A DNA stretch of 48,115 nucleotides, from assembly GCA_002386525.1 (NCBI GenBank), contig DGIS01000003.1, forward strand, positions 65,086 to 113,200. Direction: 5' to 3'. This stretch comes from Sphingobacterium sp. UBA4616 (GTDB lineage Bacteria; Bacteroidota; Bacteroidia; Sphingobacteriales; Sphingobacteriaceae). Shown here one piece after another: positions 27,335-36,175 of this stretch. The translations under genes and the position numbers were made by a program. Under the pieces are notes generated by a model, which worked only from the letters and a program-made list of their open reading frames with translations, had not been told where the DNA came from and ran no database searches. The first letter of the stretch is position 1; each line of letters starts with the position of its first letter.

Positions 27335-27364
27335 AAAAGGCGATATATTTCTATATCGCCTTTT
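27335..27364 (-). terminator. Terminator of the M3 peptidase gene
   Basis: AAAAGGCGATATA and TATATCGCCTTTT (27335-27347, 27352-27364) form a perfect hairpin with a four-base loop. On the minus strand it ends in a run of eight T. Confidence 0.92.
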
Positions 27365-27376
27365 AGTCATTAAAGA

Positions 27377-29488
27377 TTAGTTTAAACCTCTCTTCTTCAA
27401 TAGATATTTTGGATCTGGATCCGCGCCCCTAAACGTGCGGTACATTTTGGCAGGATCATCTGTACCTCCTTTTTCAAGAATGTTTTTGCGGAAAGAATCT
27501 GCTGTTACCTGATCGTATAATGATTTTTCTTTGAAAGCTGCAAAAGCGTCCGAGTCTAATACTTCAGACCAGATATAGGCGTAGTAACCGGCTGAATATC
27601 CACCTGCGAAGATGTGCTGAAAGTAGGTACTTCTATAGCGTGGGATAATCGCATCAATAATACCTATTTTTTTCATCGCAGCTTTTTCAAAGCCATTGAT
27701 ATCTTTTGAAATCTGCTTTGTCGTAGCATGGTAATCCATATCTAACAATGCTGCCGAAAGGTATTCAACTGTTGCAAATCCCTGGTCAAAAGTACCAGCT
27801 TTCTCCATCTTCTGAATCAATGAATCTGGCATTGCCTCTTTGGTTTTAAAATGTTTTGCATACGTTTTGAGCACCTCAGGATCTGCAGCCCAATTTTCCA
27901 TCACCTGCGAAGGCAGTTCAACAAAATCACGTGGTACGGAAGTCCCGGCCATCGATCTGTATCTCACATTGGAGAGGAGCCCATGTAAAGCATGTCCAAA
28001 TTCGTGAAACAGTGTAGTAGCCTCATCAAATGTTAAAAGTGCTGGATTCTTTCCTACTGGCTTTGTAAAGTTACATACGATGGAAATTACCGGCGCGACA
28101 CGTTTTCCGTCTTCTGTTGACTGGCTACGGTAAGAGGTCATCCAAGCTCCACCGCGTTTAGACTCGCGCGGAAAGAAATCAGCGTATAGAAGACCTAAAT
28201 GTGAACCGTCTTTATCTTTTACTTCATATACTTCCACATCTTTATGATAAGTTGGGACATTGTTTAAAGCGACGAATGTCAAACCGTATAATTTATTGGC
28301 TACACCAAATGCGCCTTCACGGACAGCAGGCAAACTTAAATATGGTTTAATCTCATCCTCATCCAAGGCAAAACGCTTTTTGCGAATAATCTCTGTATAA
28401 TATCTCCAATCATAGGGTGCTACTGCAAAATTCCCACCTTCAGCGGCTATTTCTTTCGCAATATCTGCTTCCTCACCTTTCGCTTTCGCCAACGCTGGAC
28501 TCCATAACTTATTTAACAACGCATACACATTGGCTGGATTCTTGGCCATGGACTCCTCCAGTACATAGGCTGCATGGGATGAATAGCCCAACAATTTTGC
28601 TTTCTGGAGACGAAGGTTGACAATTTTTTGAATAATTGCTTTGTTATCGTTTGTATTATCTTGATTCCCGCGAAGCTGATACGCTTCCCAAAGCTGTTTT
28701 CTCAACTCGCGATTTTTTGAATATTGTAGGAAAGGCATAATTGAAGGATTCTGTAAAGTGAAAACCCATTTGTCCTTCTTACCTTTTGCTATGGCCTCCT
28801 CAGCAGCCGCTGTTTTCAACGACTCTGGCAATCCTTCCAATTGACTAGCGGAATCAACTACGAGCATATACGCATTTGTTTCAGCAAGCAAATTTTGTCC
28901 GAATTGGGTTGTTAATGTTGAAAGTTCAGCATTAATCTTTTTCATTTTTTCCTTATCGGCATCCTTAAGATTTGCTCCAGAACGTACAAAGCTCTTATAA
29001 GTTTCCTCCAGGAGCTTATTATCCTGTTCATCAAGTCCCAATGTATTTCTGTTACTCCATACGGTTTTAATACGGTCGAATAATTTACTATTCATCGAGA
29101 TTTCATCTGAATGACTCGATAAAATAGGCGCCAGATCTTTTGCTATTGCCTGAATACTGTCATTTGTATTGGCGCTATTTAGATTATAAAATACAGTAGA
29201 TACATTATTCAACAACCTACCTGCATTTTCAAGTGCAACTATAGTATTTTGAAATGTTGCTTTATCCGAATTATTGACTATTGTGTCAATCTCCAAATTA
29301 TGTACTTTTATAGCTTCATCAAAAGCTGGCCTAAAATCCTCAGTTTTGATCTTGTCAAAAGGAGGGACATTGAATGGGGTCTCATAAGCCAATAAAAGAG
29401 GATTATCTGTCATCACTTTTTTTTCCTCACAACCAACAAATGCAGTTGCCACTATCGCAAAAAATGGCAAAAGTTGTCTTTTCTTCAT
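27377..29488 (-). CDS. M3-family metallopeptidase lipoprotein (Dcp/oligopeptidase A-like)
   Basis: 703 aa. A lipoprotein signal with FVGCEEKK (Cys near residue 20) puts it in the periplasm or on a membrane face. The zincin domain of family M3 has HEFGH (the HExxH motif, near residue 494) in TTLFHEFGHALHG, and the downstream acidic helix follows in the family position. Length and overall composition fit peptidyl-dipeptidase Dcp-like enzymes, which release dipeptides or degrade short peptides. It is a single gene with a -7 element just upstream (29515-29522) and a strong terminator. The cleavage preference is not certain. Confidence 0.93.
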   Translation of the reverse strand: MKKRQLLPFFAIVATAFVGCEEKKVMTDNPLLLAYETPFNVPPFDKIKTEDFRPAFDEAIKVHNLEIDTIVNNSDKATFQNTIVALENAGRLLNNVSTVFYNLNSANTNDSIQAIAKDLAPILSSHSDEISMNSKLFDRIKTVWSNRNTLGLDEQDNKLLEETYKSFVRSGANLKDADKEKMKKINAELSTLTTQFGQNLLAETNAYMLVVDSASQLEGLPESLKTAAAEEAIAKGKKDKWVFTLQNPSIMPFLQYSKNRELRKQLWEAYQLRGNQDNTNDNKAIIQKIVNLRLQKAKLLGYSSHAAYVLEESMAKNPANVYALLNKLWSPALAKAKGEEADIAKEIAAEGGNFAVAPYDWRYYTEIIRKKRFALDEDEIKPYLSLPAVREGAFGVANKLYGLTFVALNNVPTYHKDVEVYEVKDKDGSHLGLLYADFFPRESKRGGAWMTSYRSQSTEDGKRVAPVISIVCNFTKPVGKNPALLTFDEATTLFHEFGHALHGLLSNVRYRSMAGTSVPRDFVELPSQVMENWAADPEVLKTYAKHFKTKEAMPDSLIQKMEKAGTFDQGFATVEYLSAALLDMDYHATTKQISKDINGFEKAAMKKIGIIDAIIPRYRSTYFQHIFAGGYSAGYYAYIWSEVLDSDAFAAFKEKSLYDQVTADSFRKNILEKGGTDDPAKMYRTFRGADPDPKYLLKKRGLN

Positions 29489-29514
29489 ATTATCTGATTA
29501 TTCCTGTTATTTTT

Positions 29515-29522
29515 CAAAGATA
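29515..29522 (-). promoter_or_regulatory. -7 element of the M3 peptidase gene
   Basis: TATCTTTG on the minus strand, 27 bases upstream of the start codon. No convincing TTG element lies 19-21 bases further upstream. Confidence 0.5.
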
Positions 29523-29656
29523 ATAAAATTAGACAAATGAACGGCTTCGAACTAGAACTGTAAATTGAGAAGGGAAAAACGTCATCCTATTGTAAAACAA
29601 AAACTTATTCATAATCTTATTAAAAATAATCTGTCAATTTGAGTAAAAATATTTTA

Positions 29657-30733
29657 ATGAGCGATATTAACCGTTTCTTTTGGAGATGTGCCGGAGTGCA
29701 TCAAGAGACTCTTGAAAAATATCCAGAAGAACATAGTAAGTACACAGCCATAGGTGCTACTATTTTTTTCACGGGATTATTTGCCAGCCTCTCTGGCGGC
29801 TATGCCATGTATTTCGTATTTAGTGGGGGAGCATTTGACTGGCTGTTAGCCCTTGTATTTGGTATTATTTGGGGATTAGCGATATTTAATATGGATCGCT
29901 ATATTGTCCTGAGTATAAATAAATCGAAAAGTGGCTTTATGCAACTTCTGCAGGCTCTTCCTCGAATTCTATTGGCCATTTTGATTGGATTGGTAATTTC
30001 AAGGCCATTAGAGTTAAAAATCTTTGACAAAGAGATCCGAGAAAACCTCCGAGTTCGGTTTCTCGCCGATCAACGTGCTAAAATTGATACGCTTAATAGT
30101 ACATTCAATAAGAAATATGCCAATGAGGTTGCCCTTTTAAAATCGATTACGACAGAACGGGATTCGTTGGAATCTAGCATAAAAAATGACCGAACAAAAT
30201 TGAATTATGAAATTTTTGGAAACAAAACGACCGAAACATCGGGTGTAATGGGCTATGGCCCTTATGCCAAGATGAAAGAAGAGGAATTGAAGAAAAAAGA
30301 GGGCTACTTGGACACGCTACGCAACAAAATAACACTCCAGCAGAACGCGATACGCCAAAAGCAACAATTTGAAGGTATATTAGATCAAAAAGTTTTATCG
30401 AACGCTTCGTTGGATAGCGCCGTGAATGTGGCTGGTTTTGCCGATCGCAACTCGGCTTTAGGCAATCTCCGGTATGATGCCAATGGTAAAGTCAACGAGT
30501 CAAATGCGAACGCTGTATTTTTTATTGCTTTGCTTTTTGTCTTTCTTGAATGCTTGCCGGTAATCGTTAAACTGTTGGCAGGGAAAGACCCTTATGATAA
30601 TGAACTCCAAAACCAAAGGACTATTCATGATTATGAGTCAGACACCAATGTAACCGTTCAGAAAGAAGCTGTAGACCGATTAAGGGATACATATGTTGAT
30701 GTTTCCATCAATAAGCGAATGAAAGAGCTCTAA
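29657..30733 (+). CDS. DUF4407 membrane protein
   Basis: 358 aa from ATG 29657. The frame opens earlier with a TTG at 29639, but that TTG closes TCAATTTG, a -7-like element (one mismatch), so the later ATG is preferred. Three helices lie near the N terminus (about 28-50, 55-80 and 90-112), a long charged coiled-coil region spans about 120-250, and a fourth helix is at about 285-310. This layout is that of DUF4407 proteins of Bacteroidota, whose function is unknown. It is monocistronic, convergent with rmuC, and shares a bidirectional terminator with it. Confidence 0.82.
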   Translation: MSDINRFFWRCAGVHQETLEKYPEEHSKYTAIGATIFFTGLFASLSGGYAMYFVFSGGAFDWLLALVFGIIWGLAIFNMDRYIVLSINKSKSGFMQLLQALPRILLAILIGLVISRPLELKIFDKEIRENLRVRFLADQRAKIDTLNSTFNKKYANEVALLKSITTERDSLESSIKNDRTKLNYEIFGNKTTETSGVMGYGPYAKMKEEELKKKEGYLDTLRNKITLQQNAIRQKQQFEGILDQKVLSNASLDSAVNVAGFADRNSALGNLRYDANGKVNESNANAVFFIALLFVFLECLPVIVKLLAGKDPYDNELQNQRTIHDYESDTNVTVQKEAVDRLRDTYVDVSINKRMKEL

Positions 30734-30792
30734 GGGAAACCACTATTATTAGTAGAAAAACGGACTTTAAATCTAACAGATAAAAATTATAA

Positions 30793-30818
30793 ACGGGCTT
30801 ACTATTTGTTAAGCCCGT
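30793..30818. terminator. Bidirectional terminator between DUF4407 and rmuC genes
   Basis: ACGGGCTTA (30793-30801) and TAAGCCCGT (30810-30818) pair perfectly around an eight-base loop. The minus-strand tail begins TTTAT; the plus-strand tail is weak. Confidence 0.75.
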
Positions 30819-30823
30819 CTACG

Positions 30824-32146
30824 TTAATCTTCTTCGTCCAGGAATTTAGGATCTATTTGTTTATTTGCTTTAGCCCCCAGACGTTTTAATTTCTCCACTT
30901 TACCAATCACATTCCCTGCTCCGGTGGACAGTTTTTTGGTCGCATCTTCATGGCTTTTTAATGCACGTTCCAACTGGTTTTGTACCTGTTCCATATCATT
31001 TAAGAAGCTTACAAATTTGTCATAAAGACTTCCTGCTTCTTTTGCAATTTCAATCACATTTCTAGTTTGACGTTCTTGCTTCCATATGCTAGCGATGGTA
31101 CGAAGGGTTGCCAATAACGTAGAAGGGCTAACAATGACAACTTTGCGATCCCAGGCATCACTAAACAAATCTGGTTTCTGAACCACTGACATACTTAAAG
31201 CAGATTCGATCGGCATAAATAACAATACAAATTCCGGTGATTCAATACCATATAACTCGTGGTAATTTTTTGCGGAAAGTTCTTTCACATGGTTTTCTAC
31301 GGATTGTATGTGCTGTTTTGAAAAAATTGCTCGATCTTCATCCGTCTCGGCATTGACCCAGCGTTCGTAGGCAACCAATGAGACTTTTGAATCCACAATT
31401 AAGTGTTTATCTTCGGGAAGATCAATAATTGCATCCGGCTGCATTCTCCTTCCCTCAGCATCCATAAGAGATACCTGTAATCTAAATTCACGATCGCGCA
31501 TAAGTCCCGAACGCTCCAACACCCTTTCTAAAATTACTTCGCCCCAATTTCCCTGTTTTTTGGTATCTCCTTTTAAGGCTTTGGTCAAGCTATTGGCTTC
31601 ATCTTTGATTTTCAGACTCTGTTCAACCAGCTGGAGAACAACCCCCTTTAAAGAATTCCTTTCTGCTGCTTCCTGATTGTAATTTTTTTCAACTTTTTCT
31701 TCAAAAAGTTTGATCTTTTCTTTCAATGGATCCAAGATCAAGCCCAGTGAACGATGGTTAGTTTCTGTAAATTTCTGCGTCTTTTCTTCTAATATTTTAT
31801 TGGCAATAACCTGAAATTCATTATTGAACTGCCGTTTGATTTCGGCGATTTCATTCTTTTGCTCTTGGTATTTATCAAGCTGCGCTTCATAAAATGAACG
31901 TGTACTTTCTAAAGAACGTTCGGCAACCAAAAGATTCTCTCGTTCCTTTTCCAGTTCATTTCTTAGCATCAAACGTTCTTCCAACAAGCTTTGCTCCCGC
32001 TGTTGGGATCTAGCGAGCTCAATTTTCAGTGTTTCCACTTCTTTACTATACCCAGGCTCAATAGTGGCTTGGTTATTCTTTTTAAGCACCAAGACTATCA
32101 AAATGACTAACAACAGGACGATTCCTGCAAAGAAAACTATTTCCAT
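30824..32146 (-). CDS. rmuC: DNA recombination protein RmuC
   Basis: 440 aa. A single N-terminal membrane helix (about residues 3-21), a long coiled coil (about 30-150) and the RmuC nuclease-like core (about 180-390), with KGDTKKQGNWGEVILERVLE and a DSKVSL segment that supplies the family's acidic/lysine residues. RmuC limits inversions at short inverted repeats in E. coli. It lies downstream of an arginase-like gene by 216 bases and probably has its own promoter. Normal length. Confidence 0.94.
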   Translation of the reverse strand: MEIVFFAGIVLLLVILIVLVLKKNNQATIEPGYSKEVETLKIELARSQQREQSLLEERLMLRNELEKERENLLVAERSLESTRSFYEAQLDKYQEQKNEIAEIKRQFNNEFQVIANKILEEKTQKFTETNHRSLGLILDPLKEKIKLFEEKVEKNYNQEAAERNSLKGVVLQLVEQSLKIKDEANSLTKALKGDTKKQGNWGEVILERVLERSGLMRDREFRLQVSLMDAEGRRMQPDAIIDLPEDKHLIVDSKVSLVAYERWVNAETDEDRAIFSKQHIQSVENHVKELSAKNYHELYGIESPEFVLLFMPIESALSMSVVQKPDLFSDAWDRKVVIVSPSTLLATLRTIASIWKQERQTRNVIEIAKEAGSLYDKFVSFLNDMEQVQNQLERALKSHEDATKKLSTGAGNVIGKVEKLKRLGAKANKQIDPKFLDEED

Positions 32147-32362
32147 GATTTGTATTTCTTAAGATGGCTAAAATTATCCTTAATGATATTTTGCCATTAC
32201 GTTTAATTACATATAACTGACCATATTCTAAGGGTTGAGTACGATTCTAAAGAGCAATACAGTTTAGTCCTTTATCAGCGCACACAGCGTGTCAACTCTC
32301 TTCTTAATCTAAAGTTGCCCGCTATCGGAAAGTATAATAGTTAGATTTCATTCAAAGCCACA

Positions 32363-33550
32363 TTATTGTAACTTTTGATGTGTTTTCCACCACAGGTCAG
32401 GCATTTCGCCAGAAATCGCCAATTGGTAGTCCTCATAACGGCATGGGACGAGATAATAGCGCTCATTGACCGATTTTGAACCAAAATAGGGAACTTGGAT
32501 CCACCAACGGTCTGATTTTTTACTCTTCACAAAGACCAACTCGTGCGCTTCGTGTTCCAGTGTTGTACGATAGATGATATAAGATGATTTGGGATACAAA
32601 GGCGTATCTTGCTTACGGTTATAGTAGCCATCAATAAAGCACCATATCATTTGAGATACTAACATCGCTGTCTGCTCCATTGGATCAAATGTTGGATTGA
32701 ATTCATAAAAACCAATGGAAGAACATTTATCCGACATCCCAGCATAACGTGCAAGTTGGCAAGCTTCATCGCCATACAAGCCATTCGGAATTGCATTGGC
32801 ATTCCCTGGCGCTTCGGAAGACCGAATAGCACCAATGTCAAAGCTAATTAGGTCGGCTGCGCGAATTAGTGGCTCTGATTGATCCATTTTACCGGCAATC
32901 ATACCTACTCGCGTTGCGTTGAAGAATAGCTTATCATACATATTGATAGATTCCTTACTGACGAGGTAGGTTTGATAGGCTATGGAATTCAAATTGAACA
33001 AATAGTCTGGCTGATGAAGGATAATATGATTCACATAAGAGCGAGATGTTAAGCTTACATTTTCAGCATCTTCCTGATCAATATCAAAACGTGCATCGAT
33101 AACCGCTAGCTCTATTTTCCGTTCCAAATTTTGATACCCCAAATATTGTGCATAAGTAAGATCCTGGCCTCCTCCAATGATAATAGGGACAATATTTTCT
33201 TTCACCAGCTCTTCAACTACGGATTTTAAAGCAATATAGGTATCTTGAATTGTATTGCCTGCTTTGATATTTCCCAGATCAACAATATTCATCTTGTAAT
33301 CCCCCTGATACAGCGCATATAGATGTTTTCGCACGGCATCTGGCGCTTTATCTGTTCCGTTATTATTCAGAGAAGCCCGGTCTTCTTCTACCCCGACAAT
33401 AGCTAAGTGCGGCTTTTTATCTCCTTCCCAGTTTGGAAAGTCTGTTTCATAGGCTTGAATAACGTTTCCTAGTTGAGAATTTAAGAAGCCATGCTCGGGC
33501 GCAAAACTTATAACTGAAATTGGACGAAAGAATACGGACAGTGATGACAT
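32363..33550 (-). CDS. Arginase-fold protein with degenerate metal site (annotated family: formimidoylglutamase)
   Basis: 395 aa of the ureohydrolase (arginase/agmatinase/HutG) fold. Canonical members bind two Mn ions through GGDHS, DAHxD and SxDxD motifs. Here the matching segments are GGGQD (126-130), DARFD (152-156) and SFDIG (236-240). Q129, R154 and G240 replace two His ligands and one Asp, so three of six ligands are gone and a normal dinuclear site is unlikely. A long C-terminal extension (about 320-395) is extra to the minimal fold. No hut or arginine genes adjoin. It may be a regulator or structural protein, or use another chemistry; calling it an enzyme would be unsafe. Divergent from the epimerase gene. 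Confidence 0.75.
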   Translation of the reverse strand: MSSLSVFFRPISVISFAPEHGFLNSQLGNVIQAYETDFPNWEGDKKPHLAIVGVEEDRASLNNNGTDKAPDAVRKHLYALYQGDYKMNIVDLGNIKAGNTIQDTYIALKSVVEELVKENIVPIIIGGGQDLTYAQYLGYQNLERKIELAVIDARFDIDQEDAENVSLTSRSYVNHIILHQPDYLFNLNSIAYQTYLVSKESINMYDKLFFNATRVGMIAGKMDQSEPLIRAADLISFDIGAIRSSEAPGNANAIPNGLYGDEACQLARYAGMSDKCSSIGFYEFNPTFDPMEQTAMLVSQMIWCFIDGYYNRKQDTPLYPKSSYIIYRTTLEHEAHELVFVKSKKSDRWWIQVPYFGSKSVNERYYLVPCRYEDYQLAISGEMPDLWWKTHQKLQ

Positions 33551-33620
33551 AAGCTATAATTTGTAAAATATCTTATTTTTCAAGATACAATTCACACAAA
33601 TATCCATTTATTAACTAACT

Positions 33621-33651
33621 TTTGAAAACATTATTTTTAACAGTATCTTTA
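33621..33651 (+). promoter_or_regulatory. Promoter of the epimerase gene, apparently leaderless
   Basis: TTTG (33621-33624), a 19-base spacer and TATCTTTA (33644-33651; last base differs from the consensus G). The GTG start at 33656 follows almost at the expected transcription start. Confidence 0.6.
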
Positions 33652-33655
33652 TCAA

Positions 33656-34627
33656 GTGATATTAATAACTGGAGGAACAGGTTTTTTAGGGTCTACACTA
33701 ATTAGGCAGTTGATAGACCAAGGAATTGACGTAATTGCCATTAAAAGAGCTCAATCGACTATTCCCACCCCGCTGTTATCTTCTTCTTTGATTCAGTGGG
33801 TCGACGCAGATATCAACAACTATTTTGAACTCAAGGATGCTCTCGAAGGAGTCACCAAAGTGTATCATTGCGCTGCAATGGTTTCCTACCAAAAAAAGGA
33901 TGCTAAATCACTGTTTAAGGTGAATGTTGAAGGAACGACAAACGTAGTCAACCTTTGCCTTGAAAAGGGCATTCGTCTCTTACATGTAAGCTCTATTGCC
34001 GCTTTGGGTACAAATAGGGATAACATTTCTGTATCCGAAGAAGATCAATGGGAACACAATTCACTGACATCTAACTATTCGCTATCCAAATATCAGGCAG
34101 AGATGGAGGTGTGGCGCGGTATAACAGAAGGTTTGAATGCAGTTATTGTCAATCCTTCTGTAATTTTAGGGGCCTCAGCTAGCGATAAAGGCTCTGGAGC
34201 TATATTTTCGATGATCGATAAAGGCTTACGATTTTACCCAACAGGAAGCGTTGGCGTTGTTGATGTAGAAGACGTTGCTTCAATCATGATTCAGCTGATG
34301 GAAAGAGAAGATGTTACTGCGGAACGCTATATCATCAATAATCTCAATATTAGCAACAAAGACCTTTTGAGTGTGGCGAGTGTATTAATGAACAAGCCTC
34401 AACCGACAATCGAAGTGTCAGAGACCATGCTTCAAATTGCGTCTACAGTATCCAGCTTGCTTTCCATATTTAAAAAATCAAATGCAACCTTAACAAAAGA
34501 GACGGCAGTTGCTTCCAGTGCTAAATTGCACTATTCCAATGCTAAAATCCAAGCACTTCTTAATCACAGTTATCGTCCTTTGGAACAAACCTTAAAAGAA
34601 ATTGCAGCATTATATAACAAACAGTAA
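33656..34627 (+). CDS. NAD-dependent epimerase/dehydratase family protein
   Basis: 323 aa, GTG start. The extended short-chain dehydrogenase fold begins at once: MILITGGTGFLG carries the NAD-binding GxxGxxG at 6-12, which argues that no residues are missing at the N terminus. The active-site serine lies in HVSSIA near 112, with Y141 and K145 as the YxxxK pair. Length is normal for the family. Its substrate (a nucleotide sugar, dihydroflavonol-like or steroid-like ketone) cannot be told. It starts so close to its promoter that the mRNA appears leaderless. The SerB-ACT gene follows after 174 bases. Confidence 0.86.
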   Translation: MILITGGTGFLGSTLIRQLIDQGIDVIAIKRAQSTIPTPLLSSSLIQWVDADINNYFELKDALEGVTKVYHCAAMVSYQKKDAKSLFKVNVEGTTNVVNLCLEKGIRLLHVSSIAALGTNRDNISVSEEDQWEHNSLTSNYSLSKYQAEMEVWRGITEGLNAVIVNPSVILGASASDKGSGAIFSMIDKGLRFYPTGSVGVVDVEDVASIMIQLMEREDVTAERYIINNLNISNKDLLSVASVLMNKPQPTIEVSETMLQIASTVSSLLSIFKKSNATLTKETAVASSAKLHYSNAKIQALLNHSYRPLEQTLKEIAALYNKQ

Positions 34628-34705
34628 ACTATAACATATTAAACAACCAAACCTTGATTCATCGTGCGTAACAGACATTCTATAACGATCCCTTAACTAT
34701 TTTTT

Positions 34706-34738
34706 ATTTCCCTTAATCAATATGTTTTTAAGGGAAAT
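34706..34738 (+). terminator. Hairpin between epimerase and SerB-ACT genes
   Basis: ATTTCCCTTAA (34706-34716) and its exact complement (34728-34738) form an 11-bp stem with an 11-base loop. There is no T run on the plus strand after the stem, so it may stop epimerase transcription weakly or be part of the next gene's leader. Confidence 0.4.
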
Positions 34739-34801
34739 GCCGATAGGGAAGATCAGTATTTGGATGCATTATTCACCATTGTTTCATAAAAAAATAATAC
34801 A

Positions 34802-36094
34802 ATGAAAAACTATTACATCATTGATTTTGATAGTACATTTACGCAAGTAGAAGCACTTGATGAACTTGCAAGAATCTCTTTGGAACATCACCCCGATCGC
34901 GAGGCTATCTACCTCGAAATCGAGCGGTATACCAATCTCGCGATGGAGGGTAAACTATCTTTTCGCGAAGCTTTGGCTGGCCGCGTAAAGCTCTTAAATG
35001 CGAATAAAACTCATCTGGATAAACTTGTTTCACATCTTAAAAAGAAAGTATCAACCTCTTTTTCGCGAAATCGTGAATTCTTCAAAAAAAACGCTGACAC
35101 CGCATGGATTGTTTCAGGAGGTTTTAAAGAGTTTATTACACCTGTCGTTACCCCTTACCATATAAAGACGGAAAATATCTATGCCAACACATTCAGATTC
35201 GATGATGAAGGCAATATTATCGGTTTTGACGAAGAGAATCCACTGTCAAATGAAGGTGGAAAAGTGCAATTATTGAGACAATTAAAAATTGAAGGAAGGT
35301 TATTTGGCATTGGCGACGGATATTCCGATTTCCAATTAAAAGAGTCGGGGTTAATTGAAAAGTTTTTTGCATTCACTGAGAATATCCAACGTAAAAGCGT
35401 GACTGAAAAAGCCGATTTCATTACACCAAGTTTTGATGAGTTCCTCTATGTCAATGATCTTCCCCGTGCAATATCCTATCCCAAGAATCGTATCCTATGT
35501 TTGATCGTAGGCGAGGTACCAGAAATAGCAGCTCATATCTTAAAAAGAGACGGCTTTTCAATCCGGATAAAGGATACCATTGAAGAAAAGTACATCAAAG
35601 ATGTCGGTATGCTACTATTGGGCGGCAATATTTATATCAGTGATGAGCTGCTTCAGCAAGCTGACAAATTAAAAACGATCGGGTATTTGGGCGATATCAA
35701 AGGTCACATTAATAAGGAGATCTGTAACGCCAAAGGTATTGTCGTTTTCGACGACAAGAAAAATAAAAAGAAGAATTCAGAGTTTATTCCTCGTCGAATG
35801 GCTGAATTCATTAATAATGGCGACACGTACCTTAGCCGTAATTTCCCGAATCTGATTTTACCCAAAGTGAAACAGGTAACCAGATTGCTCCATATCCATA
35901 AAAACGTTCCTGGAATCATGGCTCAAATCAATAAGGTATATGCTCAAAATAACATTAATATTGTTGCCCAATTTCTAATGACCAAAAGCGATATCGGATA
36001 TGCGGTAACAGATATACAAGGAGAATACGATAAAGATCTTTTGAAACAACTCAAACAGATCGAGAATACAATAAAATTTAGAATCTTATATTAA
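34802..36094 (+). CDS. Phosphoserine phosphatase fused to a SerA remnant and ACT domain
   Basis: 430 aa in three parts. Residues 1-215 are a SerB-like HAD phosphatase: D8/D10 in DFDST, SGG at 105-107, K154, and D172/D176 in GDGYSD. Residues about 222-320 resemble the first part of the 3-phosphoglycerate dehydrogenase substrate-binding domain. Residues about 355-430 are an ACT domain closely matching the E. coli SerA tail (RLLHIHKNVPG, NIVAQ, ending with RILY). The NAD-binding domain with the catalytic Arg/Glu/His of SerA is missing. So it can dephosphorylate phosphoserine but not oxidise 3-phosphoglycerate; the ACT domain may sense serine (inference). Likely the last step of serine synthesis. 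Not co-transcribed with serC/serA here. Confidence 0.85.
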   Translation: MKNYYIIDFDSTFTQVEALDELARISLEHHPDREAIYLEIERYTNLAMEGKLSFREALAGRVKLLNANKTHLDKLVSHLKKKVSTSFSRNREFFKKNADTAWIVSGGFKEFITPVVTPYHIKTENIYANTFRFDDEGNIIGFDEENPLSNEGGKVQLLRQLKIEGRLFGIGDGYSDFQLKESGLIEKFFAFTENIQRKSVTEKADFITPSFDEFLYVNDLPRAISYPKNRILCLIVGEVPEIAAHILKRDGFSIRIKDTIEEKYIKDVGMLLLGGNIYISDELLQQADKLKTIGYLGDIKGHINKEICNAKGIVVFDDKKNKKKNSEFIPRRMAEFINNGDTYLSRNFPNLILPKVKQVTRLLHIHKNVPGIMAQINKVYAQNNINIVAQFLMTKSDIGYAVTDIQGEYDKDLLKQLKQIENTIKFRILY

Positions 36095-36103
36095 ACGATT
36101 GCT

Positions 36104-36138
36104 ATAAATCAGGCTCCCCATAGCGGTGCCTGATTTAT
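36104..36138 (+). terminator. Terminator after the SerB-ACT gene
   Basis: ATAAATCAGGC (36104-36114) and GCCTGATTTAT (36128-36138) pair perfectly with a 13-base loop. A/T-rich sequence follows. Confidence 0.75.
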
Positions 36139-36175
36139 ATTTCAATCGCTCTCTTTCACACAAAAAAAACGCGTT

